Shown piece after piece: positions 21,882 to 30,275 of a stretch of DNA of 35,823 bases (position 1 is the stretch's first letter; each line of letters opens with the position of its first letter). The notes below the pieces were generated by a model. That model saw only the letters and a program-made list of their open reading frames with translations. It did no database searches and was not told the DNA's origin. Source of the DNA: JBFWQM01 sp050249455 (GTDB lineage Bacteria; Pseudomonadota; Alphaproteobacteria; MPNO01; VGEU01); NCBI GenBank assembly GCA_050249455.1, contig JBFWQM010000021.1, forward strand, positions 1 to 35,823, written 5' to 3'. The position numbers and the translations under genes are program-made.

Positions 21882-23138
21882 TCAATGGGTGGTGGGGCGG
21901 CCGGCGTCGGGGTTCTCGACCAGGAGCGCGATCCCCTGCCCGCCGCCGATGCAGGCCGACGCCAGTCCGTAGCGCAGGCCGCTGCGGCGCAGCTCGCGCG
22001 CGACGGTCACGGCCAGCCGAACGCCGGTCGCGCCGAGCGGATGGCCGATCGCGATCGCGCCGCCGTTGACGTTGACCTTGTCCTCGTCGAGGCCGAGCTC
22101 GCGGCAGCACGCCATGATCTGGGCGCCGAACGCCTCGTTGATCTCGATGCGTTCGACCCTGTCGAGCGCGACGCCGGCACGGTCGAGCACGGCGCGGATC
22201 GCCGGCACCGGACCGATGCCCATCACCTCCGGCGGCACGCCGACCGCGGCGGCCGCGACCAGGCGGGCAAGCGGCGCTGTGCCGGCACGCCGCGCGTGAT
22301 CGCCGGATGCGACCAGCGCCGCCGCCGCGCCGTCGACGATGCCCGACGAGTTGCCGCCGGTCTGCACGCCACCGAACGCCGGCTTGATCTGCGCCAGGGC
22401 CTCGACCGGCGACGGCCGGACGTGGGTGTCGGCGGCGACCGACTTGTCCCTGCCGCGCAGGCGGATCTGCCGCGGGTTGTAGCCGTCGCACGCGAATTTC
22501 TCGTCGGCGACGGCGACGATTTCGCCCGCCAGGAAGCCGTCCTGCTGCGCCGCCAGGGCGCGGTCGAAGCTGCGCGCCGCATAGGCGTCGACCTCCGGCC
22601 GGGTGATCTGGTAGCGCCGCGCCAGCTCCTCCGCCGTGTCGCCCATGGTCTTGCCCGGCGCGGGGTCGAGCAGCGCCTCCCACAGGAAGTCCTTGAACTC
22701 GACCTGGCCCATGCGGAAGCCGCCGCGGTGGGTGTAGGCGGCGATCGGGTTGCGGCTCATCGACTCGGCGCCGACGCACAGCGCCACCTCGGCGCGGCCG
22801 AGCGCGACCGCGTCGGCGGCCTGCGACAGCACCTCGATCCCGGTGCCGCACACGCGCTGGACGTGGTGCGCCGGCACCTCGACCGGCACGCCGGCATAGA
22901 GCCCGACATGGCGCGGCAGCATGAAGGCATCGAAGCTCGCCTGCGCCATCGAGCCGGTGATGACCGTGCCGACGGCCGCCGGATCGGTGCCGGCGCGCCG
23001 CAGCACCTCGCGCGCCACCTTGATGCCGAGGTCGATCGGCGACACCAGCGAGAACGCGCCGTTGTAGTCGACGAACGGCGTGCGCACGCCGGCCAGCAGC
23101 CAGGCGTCGTCCCATGCGGCCGCGACCGCCCTTGCCAT
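21882..23138 (-). CDS. Acetyl-CoA C-acyltransferase (thiolase)
   Basis: Cleaves 3-ketoacyl-CoA with CoA. It has 418 residues. The acyl-accepting nucleophile is Cys97 in QRVCGTGIEV. The C-terminal NVNGGAIAIGHPLGATG carries the catalytic His, and ASACIGGGQGIALL the second catalytic Cys. Other family marks: VRTPF near the N-terminus, GAESMSR, MGDTAEELA, and NEAFGAQ. The gene starts 1 base after the stop of the CoA ligase, so both are co-translated. In this operon it would release acetyl-CoA and an aroyl-CoA such as vanilloyl-CoA or 4-hydroxybenzoyl-CoA. Confidence 0.94.
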   Translation of the reverse strand: MARAVAAAWDDAWLLAGVRTPFVDYNGAFSLVSPIDLGIKVAREVLRRAGTDPAAVGTVITGSMAQASFDAFMLPRHVGLYAGVPVEVPAHHVQRVCGTGIEVLSQAADAVALGRAEVALCVGAESMSRNPIAAYTHRGGFRMGQVEFKDFLWEALLDPAPGKTMGDTAEELARRYQITRPEVDAYAARSFDRALAAQQDGFLAGEIVAVADEKFACDGYNPRQIRLRGRDKSVAADTHVRPSPVEALAQIKPAFGGVQTGGNSSGIVDGAAAALVASGDHARRAGTAPLARLVAAAAVGVPPEVMGIGPVPAIRAVLDRAGVALDRVERIEINEAFGAQIMACCRELGLDEDKVNVNGGAIAIGHPLGATGVRLAVTVARELRRSGLRYGLASACIGGGQGIALLVENPDAGRPTTH

Positions 23139-23139
23139 C

Positions 23140-24954
23140 TCAGCCCTCCTCCACGATCGACAATGTCCGCGCCGACGGCACGTCGGCGTAAAGCTCCCCG
23201 ACCAGCCCAGCGCGGTGCTCCAGCACCGCGCGCTGGTTGATCGACCCCTTGTCCGTCACCTCGCCGGCATCGATCGACGGGTGCTCGTCGAGCAGCATCG
23301 CGCGCGCGACCCGGTTGGACGAGCCGGTCGCCGAGGCCGCAAGCGTCGTCAGCCGGTCGCGCACGACCCGGCGCAATTCCGCGTGCGCCATCATCGCGGC
23401 AAGCGGCGCCTCGCCGCACAGCGCGCCGCAGGCGTCGAGGTCGGGCAGGAGGATCGCCGTCACGCGGTCGCGGTCATGGCCGGCGATCACCACGTCGCGC
23501 ACATAGGGCGCGCAGGCCGCGATCACCGCCGCGCGCAGCGGCCCGACGCTGACCCAGGTGCCGGTGGAGAGCTTGAAGTCCTCCGACAGCCGGCCGTCGA
23601 ACACGTAGCCCTGGCGCACGTCGCGCGGGTCGGCCGGGCGCAGCGCGTCGCCGAAGCGGTAGAAGCCCTCGTCGTCGAACGCCGCCGCCGTCAGCTCGGG
23701 CTGGCGCCAGTAGCCGGGCGTGACGTTGGGGCCCCTGACGCGGGCCTCCAGCTTGCCGTTGACCGGGACGAGCTTGAGCTGGACGCCCGGCACCGGCAGC
23801 CCGACCCTGCCCGACCGGCTGGTCTCGGGCGACACCGACAGAGCGAACGGCGCGGTCTCGGTCGCGCCAAGGCCGGTCATCATCGGGACCTTGCGCCCGA
23901 CCGTCGCGACCGCGAGCTCGTCGAGCGCTGTCCAGATGTGCCCGGCGAGGCCGGCGGCGGCATAGAACGTCATCTGCAGCCGGCTGTAGAAGCGCTCGCG
24001 CAGGACCGCATCGTCGCGCAGATGCGGGATGATCGACTCGTAGCCCTTCGGCACGTTGAAGTAGACCGACGGGGCCACCTCGCGCAGGTTGTCGATGGTG
24101 GCGGCGATGCCCTGCGGCGTCGGCCGGCCGTCGTCGATGTAGAGCGAGCCGCCGTTGAACAGCACCAGCCCGACATTGTGGTTGCCGCCGAAGGTGTGGT
24201 TCCACGGCAGCCAGTCGACGATGGTCGGCGGCTCGTCCTGCATGAAGGCGAAGACGTTGCGGATCATCGTCTGGTTGCTGCACAGCATGCGCTGCGTGTT
24301 GATCACCGCCTTCGGCTGGCCGGTCGAGCCGGAGGTGAGCAGAAACTTGGCGATGGTGTCGGGGCCGACCGCCGCATGCGCCCGGTCGACCGCGGCGGTC
24401 GGCGCCGCCGCCAGCGCCGCAAGGTCGGTCGCGACTTCGATGCCCGGGGGCACCGCCGCGGCGAGCGCGCGCGCATAGGCCTCGCCCTCGGCGAACACCA
24501 GGCCGGGGGTCAGCAGCGCGATGGCGAACTTGAGCTTGCCGAAGTCCTGCGACACCAGCGAGTAGGCCGGCGACACCGGGCAGTACGGGACGCCGACATA
24601 GTGCGCAGCCAGCGCCAGCATCGCGTGGCCGATGCTGTTGCCCGACAGGATCAGGAGCGGGCGTTCCGCCGACAGCCCGCGGTCGATCAGCGCCTGGCCG
24701 AGCCGGCGCGCCGCGACGCGGGCCTCGGCATAGGTCAGCGTCCGCCAGCCGCCGCCGGCGGCGCGCTCGGCAAGGAACACGCGGTCCGGCGCGACGGCCG
24801 CCCAGTGCTCCAGCCGGTCGGTCAGCCGCGGCGGGTAGACCGCAATATCCTCCACCGGCGTGACCAGTACGCTGCCGTCGGCGCGCCGCTCCACCGCGAC
24901 GTCGCTGTTGCGGATGCGAATGTCGTGCGACGCCTGGAGCGTCTGAACACCCAT
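23140..24954 (-). CDS. fcs: Feruloyl-CoA synthase (hydroxycinnamate:CoA ligase)
   Basis: Activates ferulate, p-coumarate or caffeate to CoA thioesters with ATP. It has 604 residues, the length usual for Fcs. Signature motifs: LLTSGSTGQPK at residues 205-215, AVINTQRMLCSNQ, DWLPWNHTFGGNHN, GATETAPFAL, and C-terminal LSEDFKLSTGTWVSVGPLR. The last replaces the standard hinge and is typical of the feruloyl-CoA synthase branch. The A10 Lys lies in DKGSINQRAVL. ATG 24954 is followed by the feruloyl-CoA-synthase-like start (RNSDVAVERRADGSVLV). It is second in the operon after the hydratase. The exact substrate within the hydroxycinnamates is open. Confidence 0.9.
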   Translation of the reverse strand: MGVQTLQASHDIRIRNSDVAVERRADGSVLVTPVEDIAVYPPRLTDRLEHWAAVAPDRVFLAERAAGGGWRTLTYAEARVAARRLGQALIDRGLSAERPLLILSGNSIGHAMLALAAHYVGVPYCPVSPAYSLVSQDFGKLKFAIALLTPGLVFAEGEAYARALAAAVPPGIEVATDLAALAAAPTAAVDRAHAAVGPDTIAKFLLTSGSTGQPKAVINTQRMLCSNQTMIRNVFAFMQDEPPTIVDWLPWNHTFGGNHNVGLVLFNGGSLYIDDGRPTPQGIAATIDNLREVAPSVYFNVPKGYESIIPHLRDDAVLRERFYSRLQMTFYAAAGLAGHIWTALDELAVATVGRKVPMMTGLGATETAPFALSVSPETSRSGRVGLPVPGVQLKLVPVNGKLEARVRGPNVTPGYWRQPELTAAAFDDEGFYRFGDALRPADPRDVRQGYVFDGRLSEDFKLSTGTWVSVGPLRAAVIAACAPYVRDVVIAGHDRDRVTAILLPDLDACGALCGEAPLAAMMAHAELRRVVRDRLTTLAASATGSSNRVARAMLLDEHPSIDAGEVTDKGSINQRAVLEHRAGLVGELYADVPSARTLSIVEEG

Positions 24955-25018
24955 CGGCTCCTCCCCGCCGGCCGTCCTTTGCGACGGCTCTGTCGTTTCG
25001 TCGTTGCGTCTCGTTACG

Positions 25019-25834
25019 CTACGTCTTCGCCCCGCGGGCCGGAACGACCTTCGCGGCGCGCTTGTCGAGGAACTCGCGGATGCGCCGCTTCGCCTCGCCG
25101 TCCGACTGCGCGATCGCCGACATCATGGCCTCGGCGAGCAGACCTGCAGACGGGTCGGATTCGGCGATGCGCGGCAGCGCCTGGATCACCGCAAGGTTGG
25201 TCATCGGCGCGTTGCCGGCGATGCGGTGCGCCAGCTCCAGCGCCTTGGCATGGCCGGCCCCGGCATCGACGAGGTATTGCGAGAAGCCGAGCGCCAGGCC
25301 TTCCTCGGCGGTATAGGTCCGGCCGGTCAGCATCATGTCCGCCATCCGCGCCACCCCGATCAGCCGCGGCAGCCGCACCGACGCGCCGCCGCCGACGAAG
25401 ATGCCGCGCGCGCCTTCCGGCAGCGCATAATACGCCGTCGGCTCGGCGACGCGGATATGGGTCGCACAGGCCAGCTCCAGACCGCCGCCGATCACCGCGC
25501 CCTTGAGCACCGCCACGACCGGCACCGCGCCGAACTGGATGCGGTCGAACGCCCGGTGCCACGTCATGGAATGGGCGAGCCCTTGCGCCGCGTCGCGTTC
25601 GGCCAGCGCCGACAGGTCCACGCCGGCGGAGAAGTGATCGCCCTCGGCCTCGATCACCGCTGCCCGGACGTCGGGGCCGGGGTGCGCGAACACCGCCTCC
25701 AGCCCGGCGATGGTCGCGTCGTCCAGCGCGTTGCGCTTGGCGGTCCGGCACAGCCGCACCACCAGGACGGGGCCGTCGCGCTCGACGGCGAGCGAGCCGG
25801 GCAGGTCGAACGATGTCGCGCCGTTGCCGCGCAC
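25019..25834 (-). CDS. Crotonase-family enoyl-CoA hydratase (hydroxycinnamoyl-CoA hydratase candidate)
   Basis: A 271-residue crotonase. Motifs: CRTAKRNALDD, DHFSAGVDL and AVLKGAVIGGGLELACATHIRVAE, then ALPEGARGIFVGGGASVRLPRL. Glu120 and Glu140 stand at the positions of the two catalytic glutamates of true hydratases (Glu144 and Glu164 in the rat enzyme). Feruloyl-CoA hydratase-lyase, as I remember it, lacks the first. This argues for hydration feeding the downstream dehydrogenase and thiolase. The start is GTG 25834, with GGAG about 10 bases upstream; it is the first gene of the operon behind the promoter and MarR site at 25855-25897. Confidence 0.88.
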   Translation of the reverse strand: MRGNGATSFDLPGSLAVERDGPVLVVRLCRTAKRNALDDATIAGLEAVFAHPGPDVRAAVIEAEGDHFSAGVDLSALAERDAAQGLAHSMTWHRAFDRIQFGAVPVVAVLKGAVIGGGLELACATHIRVAEPTAYYALPEGARGIFVGGGASVRLPRLIGVARMADMMLTGRTYTAEEGLALGFSQYLVDAGAGHAKALELAHRIAGNAPMTNLAVIQALPRIAESDPSAGLLAEAMMSAIAQSDGEAKRRIREFLDKRAAKVVPARGAKT

Positions 25835-25854
25835 CGGCGGTTCTCCGACAGGTT

Positions 25855-25866
25855 ATAATAGTTATC
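25855..25866. promoter_or_regulatory. MarR operator candidate, site 2
   Basis: ATAATAGTTATC differs by one base from ATAATTGTTATC at 16071-16082. It lies just downstream of the -10 of the catabolic operon promoter, where a bound repressor would block initiation. A wider inverted repeat (GTTATAA at 25852-25858 and TTATAAC at 25869-25875) surrounds it. Confidence 0.7.
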
Positions 25867-25868
25867 TC

Positions 25869-25897
25869 TTATAACTTTTTATGGCCGGCTCGGTCAA
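25869..25897 (-). promoter_or_regulatory. Promoter of the hydratase-ligase-thiolase operon
   Basis: On the minus strand TTGACC (25892-25897) and TTATAA (25869-25874) are separated by 17 bases, about 35 bases ahead of the GTG start. The MarR site follows directly. The stretch is strikingly AT-rich compared with its surroundings. Confidence 0.65.
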
Positions 25898-25951
25898 GCG
25901 GACCCGTGGCCTCACCCCGCCCTGCATGCGCGCACCTGCCCGAATATCGAA

Positions 25952-25981
25952 AACGCCGCCGAGGGAAGCCTCGGCGGCGTT
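25952..25981 (-). terminator. Perfect 13-bp stem-loop terminator after the PEP-CTERM-like gene
   Basis: AACGCCGCCGAGG (25952-25964) pairs with CCTCGGCGGCGTT (25969-25981) around GAAG. In the minus-strand sense it ends in TTTT and lies 55 bases after the stop of the exported-protein gene. Same family as the stem-loops at 5812 and 15413. Confidence 0.75.
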
Positions 25982-26035
25982 CGCATCTCACGACGATGAT
26001 CGGGCCGGGCTGCGCCCGACCGGCTTCCGTCCGCG

Positions 26036-26656
26036 TCAGGCCGCGGCGCGCGACCAGCGCCGCAGCAGCCCGGCGCCCGCGACGCCACCCAGCAGCAGCA
26101 TCCAGGGCGCCGGCTCAGTTACCAGCTGCAGGTCGAGGACATAGTTGGCCGTGCCGCCGCTGGTGTCCTGGATCCAGAACGAATAGTCGCCCGGGCCAAG
26201 CGGCGGCAGGAAGCCGGTCGCGCCGAGACCGGCGGCGCCGATGGCGGGCAGGAGGTCGGTGCCGATGTTGCCGGCGTTGAAAAGGACGTAGCCGAGAAGG
26301 CCCGCGGCGCTGCCGCCGGCGCCGTCGGCGGTGACCGTGTCGCCCGCCTGGATGCCGAGGAACGTCAATTGCCCGCCCGGCGCGCCCGGCGCCGCGTTGG
26401 TGCCCGGCAGCACGACCAGGTGCGCCAAGGCCAGACCGACCGGCACCGTGAAGGTGAAGTAGTCCTTGGTGTTCGGCACGGTGTCAGCGCCGGTGGTGCC
26501 GATGACCTTGTTCGACCCTTCCCCCACCGTCACCGCCGTCGGGCTGGCGCCGGTATTTGAGAAGTCGCCGGAAATGGACTCGTCGTACACCACCGCCGCC
26601 TGCGCGCCGGACCACGCCAGGACCGACGCTGCAACGCAGCCTGCAAAACGCATCAT
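26036..26656 (-). CDS. Exported protein with PEP-CTERM-like C-terminal sorting signal
   Basis: A 206-residue secreted protein. The signal peptide is FAGCVAASVLAWSGAQA. The middle is rich in Gly, Ala, Thr and Asn and resembles the prepeptidase-type/DVUA-like beta-sandwich of many exosortase substrates (YFTFTVPVGLALAHLVVLPG, GDYSFWIQDTSGGTANYVLDLQLV). The C-terminus TEPAPWMLLLGGVAGAGLLRRWSR has the three parts of a sorting signal: a Pro-containing motif, a hydrophobic helix and an Arg cluster. The motif is EPAP instead of the canonical PEP. Neither exosortase nor EPS genes are visible here. ATG 26656 is chosen; a second ATG follows at once. Function unknown. Confidence 0.65.
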   Translation of the reverse strand: MMRFAGCVAASVLAWSGAQAAVVYDESISGDFSNTGASPTAVTVGEGSNKVIGTTGADTVPNTKDYFTFTVPVGLALAHLVVLPGTNAAPGAPGGQLTFLGIQAGDTVTADGAGGSAAGLLGYVLFNAGNIGTDLLPAIGAAGLGATGFLPPLGPGDYSFWIQDTSGGTANYVLDLQLVTEPAPWMLLLGGVAGAGLLRRWSRAAA

Positions 26657-26765
26657 CTTCTTAGCCCCCGATGTCCCCTCTCACCGCCCGCGGCGGCCGG
26701 CCACACCCTAGGAGGGTTCGTCGGCACAAACAATCGCAAGCACCGCTGCGGTCCGGCAGCCATGA

Positions 26766-26794
26766 TTTACCGCGGAAATGCCGCTCTCTATACT
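26766..26794 (+). promoter_or_regulatory. Sigma-70-type promoter of the aromatic hydroxylase gene
   Basis: TTTACC (26766-26771) and TATACT (26789-26794) with a 17-base spacer lie 70 bases before the ATG at 26865, in the gap between divergent genes. Confidence 0.55.
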
Positions 26795-26864
26795 TGAGCG
26801 ATTGCAGGATCGAAGACCGGCGGACGCAACGCGGGCGCGCCGGCGGCGAAGGAGCGAGGGGCAA

Positions 26865-28367
26865 ATGACCAAGACCGGGGCCGACCACGTGCGGTCTCTC
26901 CGCGACGGCCGCGAGGTCTATGTCAACGGCGAGCGGGTTCACGACGTCACCACCCACCCCGCCTTCCGCAACGCCATCGCCACCGTCGCGGCGCTGTACG
27001 ACTACCAGGCCGATCCGGCGAACATCGAGCGCATGACATTCACCTCGCCCACGACGGGCGAGCGCGTGAGCCGCGGCTGGCAGCTTCCCGACTCGCTCGA
27101 AGCGCTGCAGTCGCGCCGCCGGGCGCTCACCGAGTGGGCGAAGCTTCACTACGGCTTCATGGGCCGATCGCCGGACTGCATCGCCTCCGGGCTATCGGGC
27201 ATGCGGATGGGCTGCGACATCCTGGCCGGCATCGACCGCAAGCGGGCCGACGCGGTGCGCGGCTACTACGAGTTCGCGCGCGACAACGACCACTTCGTCA
27301 CCTACGGCGTCGTCAATCCGCAGGCCGATCGCTCCAAGGGCGCGTCAGAGCAAGGCGACGAGTTCCACTCGGTCGCCGTGGTCGACGAGGACTCGGAAGG
27401 CATCACGGTGCGCGGCGGCAAGATGCTTGGCACCTCCGCCATCATGGCCAACGAGGTGTTCATCGGCAACGTCGTGCCGCTGCGCGAGGGCGAGGAGAAG
27501 TACGCCGTCGCCTTCTGCGTGCCGATCGAGGCCAAGGGCCTCAAGATCTTCTCGCGCAAGTCCTACGAACAGTCGGCGACGTCGGCCTTCGACAACCCGC
27601 TGTCCAGCCGGCTGGACGAGAACGACGCGGTGTTCTGGATGGAGGACGTCAAGGTGCCGTGGGAGCGGGTGTTCGCCACCCGCGACATCAAGATGTCGCG
27701 CGACATCTTCCACGCCACGCCGGCGCACACCTGCCATAACTACCAGTCGCAGATCCGCCTGGTGGTGAAGCTGCAGTTCCTGCTCGCCGTCGCGCGGCGC
27801 ATCGCGGAGGTCAACGGCGTCATCGCCTTCCCGCAGGTGCGCGAGACCTTGGGCAAGCTCGCCGCGCAGGCGACGATGGTCGAGGGCCTGCTCAACGCGA
27901 TGGAGACCTGCGGCCAGCCGACCGCCGACGGCACCTACTACTACCCGAGCCGGCAGTATCTCTACGCCGCGCTGTGCGTCACCCAGACGCTGTACAACGC
28001 CTATGTCACCGACATTCGCGAGCTGGCCGGCGGCGGCCTCATCATGCTGCCGTCATCGCTGGAGGACTTCGCGAGCCCGCTGATCGCGCCCTACATCAGG
28101 AAGACCCAGCGGTCGGGCATCACCGACGCCGAAGGGCGGGTGAAATTCTTCAAGCTGGCGTGGGACGCGCTGGGCTCCGAGTTCGCCTCGCGGCATGCGC
28201 AGTACGAGATGTTCTACGTCGGCGCGACGTTCGTCGCGCGCGGCTACATGTACAACAACTATCCATGGGCGGCGCCCGCCGCGATGCTGGACGGCGCGCT
28301 CGATGGCTACGGGGTCGACAGCGAGCTCGCGAAGCTCGGGAAGTCCGCCGCCGACACCGCGGGCTGA
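26865..28367 (+). CDS. HpaB-family flavin-dependent aromatic hydroxylase (large component)
   Basis: FADH2-dependent monooxygenase of the 4-hydroxyphenylacetate 3-hydroxylase family, 500 residues, the usual length. ATG 26865 follows GGAGCGAGGGG. N-terminal features are SLRDGREVYVNGERVHDVTTHPAFRNAI and GFMGRSPDCIASGLSGM. In the middle YGVVNPQADRSKG is followed by GGKMLGTSAIMANEVFIGN, and the helical C-terminal domain contains VRETLGKLAAQATMVEGLLNAMET and the LAGGGLIMLPSS loop. Family members hydroxylate phenols ortho to the OH group. A separate flavin reductase (HpaC type) is required and is not seen in the window. Substrate might be a phenylacetate, hydroxycinnamate or chlorophenol. Confidence 0.92.
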   Translation: MTKTGADHVRSLRDGREVYVNGERVHDVTTHPAFRNAIATVAALYDYQADPANIERMTFTSPTTGERVSRGWQLPDSLEALQSRRRALTEWAKLHYGFMGRSPDCIASGLSGMRMGCDILAGIDRKRADAVRGYYEFARDNDHFVTYGVVNPQADRSKGASEQGDEFHSVAVVDEDSEGITVRGGKMLGTSAIMANEVFIGNVVPLREGEEKYAVAFCVPIEAKGLKIFSRKSYEQSATSAFDNPLSSRLDENDAVFWMEDVKVPWERVFATRDIKMSRDIFHATPAHTCHNYQSQIRLVVKLQFLLAVARRIAEVNGVIAFPQVRETLGKLAAQATMVEGLLNAMETCGQPTADGTYYYPSRQYLYAALCVTQTLYNAYVTDIRELAGGGLIMLPSSLEDFASPLIAPYIRKTQRSGITDAEGRVKFFKLAWDALGSEFASRHAQYEMFYVGATFVARGYMYNNYPWAAPAAMLDGALDGYGVDSELAKLGKSAADTAG

Positions 28368-28395
28368 CCGCCCGCAGGCGATCCTCGCCGGGCGG
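28368..28395. terminator. GC stem-loop between convergent genes (weak terminator candidate)
   Basis: CCGCCCG (28368-28374) and CGGGCGG (28389-28395) can pair just after the hydroxylase stop and before the dctM end. No T-run follows, so termination efficiency is uncertain. Confidence 0.35.
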
Positions 28396-28413
28396 ACGAG
28401 AGGCGCCTGAGCC

Positions 28414-29715
28414 CTAGAGTAGCCGCGGCAGGGTCGTGACGATCTGTGGAAAGAACGTGAACAGCGTCATGCACAGAAGCGTCACCCAGACATAGGCCCA
28501 CGAGGCGCGGAAGATCTCGATCAGCGGCATGGTCGGCACGGCACCGCCGAGGGTGAAAAGCAGGTATCCGAACGGCGGCGTCATGCCGCCGAGGGTGATG
28601 TTGAGCAGGAACTGCAGGTAGAACCAGATCGGGTCGAAGCCCAGCGCGTTGATCAGCGGGTTGTAGATCGGGATCAGGATCAGCATCAGCCCGATCTGGT
28701 CGATGAACATGCACAGGATGAACGGCACCAGCATCATGATGAAGAACATCACCCACCGGTTGAGGCCGAGCGCGGCGGTCACCTCCCCCAGCGCCTGCGT
28801 CGCGCCGGTATAGGCCAGCGCCTGGCCGAACAGGATGGCCGAGGCCATGATGATCAGGATGACGGCGGTCAGCTTGGCGGATTCGCCGACCGCCTCGAAC
28901 AGCATCCGCCAGCTCAGCCTCCCGTAGTACCAGGCGGTGGCGATTGCGGCGAAGACGCCGGTCGCCGCCGATTCCGACGGGGTCGCGATGCCGAGCATGA
29001 TCAGCCCCAGCACCGAGAAGATCACGAAGCCGAACGGCAGCAACTGGCCGATCGCCGCCAGCTTCTCGCGCCAGGGGACGTCGACGTGGTCCTCCTGCGG
29101 CGCGAGAGCGGGGTCGAGCCGCACCCGTACCAGCGTGTAGGCGGTATAGGCCGCAGCCAGGATCAGGCCGGGCAGGACGCCGGCGATCAGCAGCGCGGCG
29201 ATCGAGACGTCGGCGAGCGAGCCGACGATGATGGCGAGCACGCTGGGCGGGATGATCGGCGCCAGCATCGCGCCGGCCAGGATCGTCCCTGCCGAGAGTT
29301 GGCGGTCGTAGCCGCGTTCCAGCATCACCGGCATGACCGACCGGCCCAGCATCGCGCAGACCGCGATGCCGGAACCCGACAGCGCGCCCATCATCGTGGA
29401 CAGCGTCATGGTGAGCACGTATTGCCGGCCGCGGATCCGCCCGATCAGCCTGTCGTTGGCGGCCAGCAGCACCCCGATGGAGCCCGAGCGGAACAATATC
29501 TCGCCCATCAGGATGAACATCGGGATGGTCGTGAGCGACAGCAGCGTCGTCGTGTCGTAGAAGCTGTTCGCGTACATGCCGAACGCCGCCGGGCCGAACA
29601 GCGCCAGCACGGCGATCGAGATGATCACCATGAAGCAGATGAAGACCGGCAGCCCGGTCAGGAACAGCACGGTCACCAGGGCGAAGCCCCCGATGAGCAT
29701 CCACCACCAGCTCAT
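28414..29715 (-). CDS. dctM: TRAP transporter large permease (DctM)
   Basis: Large membrane subunit of a tripartite ATP-independent periplasmic transporter driven by a sodium or proton gradient. It has 433 residues and about 12 helices. Family motifs: LTTIPMFILMGEILFRSG, TMMGALSGSGIAVCAMLG, and the AGTILAGAMLAPIIPPSVLAIIVG signature near residue 140, with GLIMLGIATPSESAATGVFAA in the second half. ATG 29715 overlaps the dctQ stop by 4 bases. It lies convergent to the aromatic hydroxylase; a link between transported solute and hydroxylase substrate is possible but unproven. Confidence 0.94.
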   Translation of the reverse strand: MSWWWMLIGGFALVTVLFLTGLPVFICFMVIISIAVLALFGPAAFGMYANSFYDTTTLLSLTTIPMFILMGEILFRSGSIGVLLAANDRLIGRIRGRQYVLTMTLSTMMGALSGSGIAVCAMLGRSVMPVMLERGYDRQLSAGTILAGAMLAPIIPPSVLAIIVGSLADVSIAALLIAGVLPGLILAAAYTAYTLVRVRLDPALAPQEDHVDVPWREKLAAIGQLLPFGFVIFSVLGLIMLGIATPSESAATGVFAAIATAWYYGRLSWRMLFEAVGESAKLTAVILIIMASAILFGQALAYTGATQALGEVTAALGLNRWVMFFIMMLVPFILCMFIDQIGLMLILIPIYNPLINALGFDPIWFYLQFLLNITLGGMTPPFGYLLFTLGGAVPTMPLIEIFRASWAYVWVTLLCMTLFTFFPQIVTTLPRLL

Positions 29716-30236
29716 GGCGTCGCCCGCGGAATGAGGCGCAGGCGCGGGTTCGCAGGCCGGCCATCGAAGGCGAGGCGCAGGAACCACAGCGCCGACATGG
29801 CGAAGCCGAAGGTGATGAACGACGACGCCCACCACTTCGGGAACTGGATGTTGCCCTCGGTGTAGATGAAGTCCGCATACTGCCGGACGTTCTCGTCGAA
29901 GCTCATCACCGTCGCGAAGCTGCAGACCAGGAATCCGACCGCGTTGACCGCCGCGCGCAGCGGCCGCGACCAGGCCGGCAGCAGCTGGAAGACGAGGTCG
30001 ACGGCGATGTGGTTCACCGCGCGCGTCGCATGCGGCAGCAGCAGGAACACGGTGACCAGCAGGAGATGGGCGACCGTCACGCTGGCCCACGCCGTCGGCG
30101 CGCTGAAGAAGTAGCGCGCGAAGACCTCGAAGAAATAGCTCGCGGCCATGGCGAACAGGGCCGCCGCCCCGAGGACGTAGCCCGCGTCGGTCAGCCAGTC
30201 ATGCAACCGGCCGAGCGTTGCGAGAGCCCTGCCCAC
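29712..30236 (-). CDS. dctQ: TRAP transporter small permease (DctQ)
   Basis: Small membrane subunit, 174 residues with four helices: VLGAAALFAMAASYFFEVFARYFF, VTVAHLLLVTVFLLLPHA, LRAAVNAVGFLVCSFATVM and ASSFITFGFAMSALWFLRLAF. The segment AVNHIAVDLVF is typical of the family (RAHHxxVD-like). The GTG start at 30236 has no strong ribosome site, and 39 bases separate it from dctP. It overlaps dctM, as the subunits usually do. Confidence 0.9.
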   Translation of the reverse strand: MGRALATLGRLHDWLTDAGYVLGAAALFAMAASYFFEVFARYFFSAPTAWASVTVAHLLLVTVFLLLPHATRAVNHIAVDLVFQLLPAWSRPLRAAVNAVGFLVCSFATVMSFDENVRQYADFIYTEGNIQFPKWWASSFITFGFAMSALWFLRLAFDGRPANPRLRLIPRATP

Positions 30237-30275
30237 GGGGCGGAATTTCCGGAACCGGCGGCGAGCCGGGCGCGC

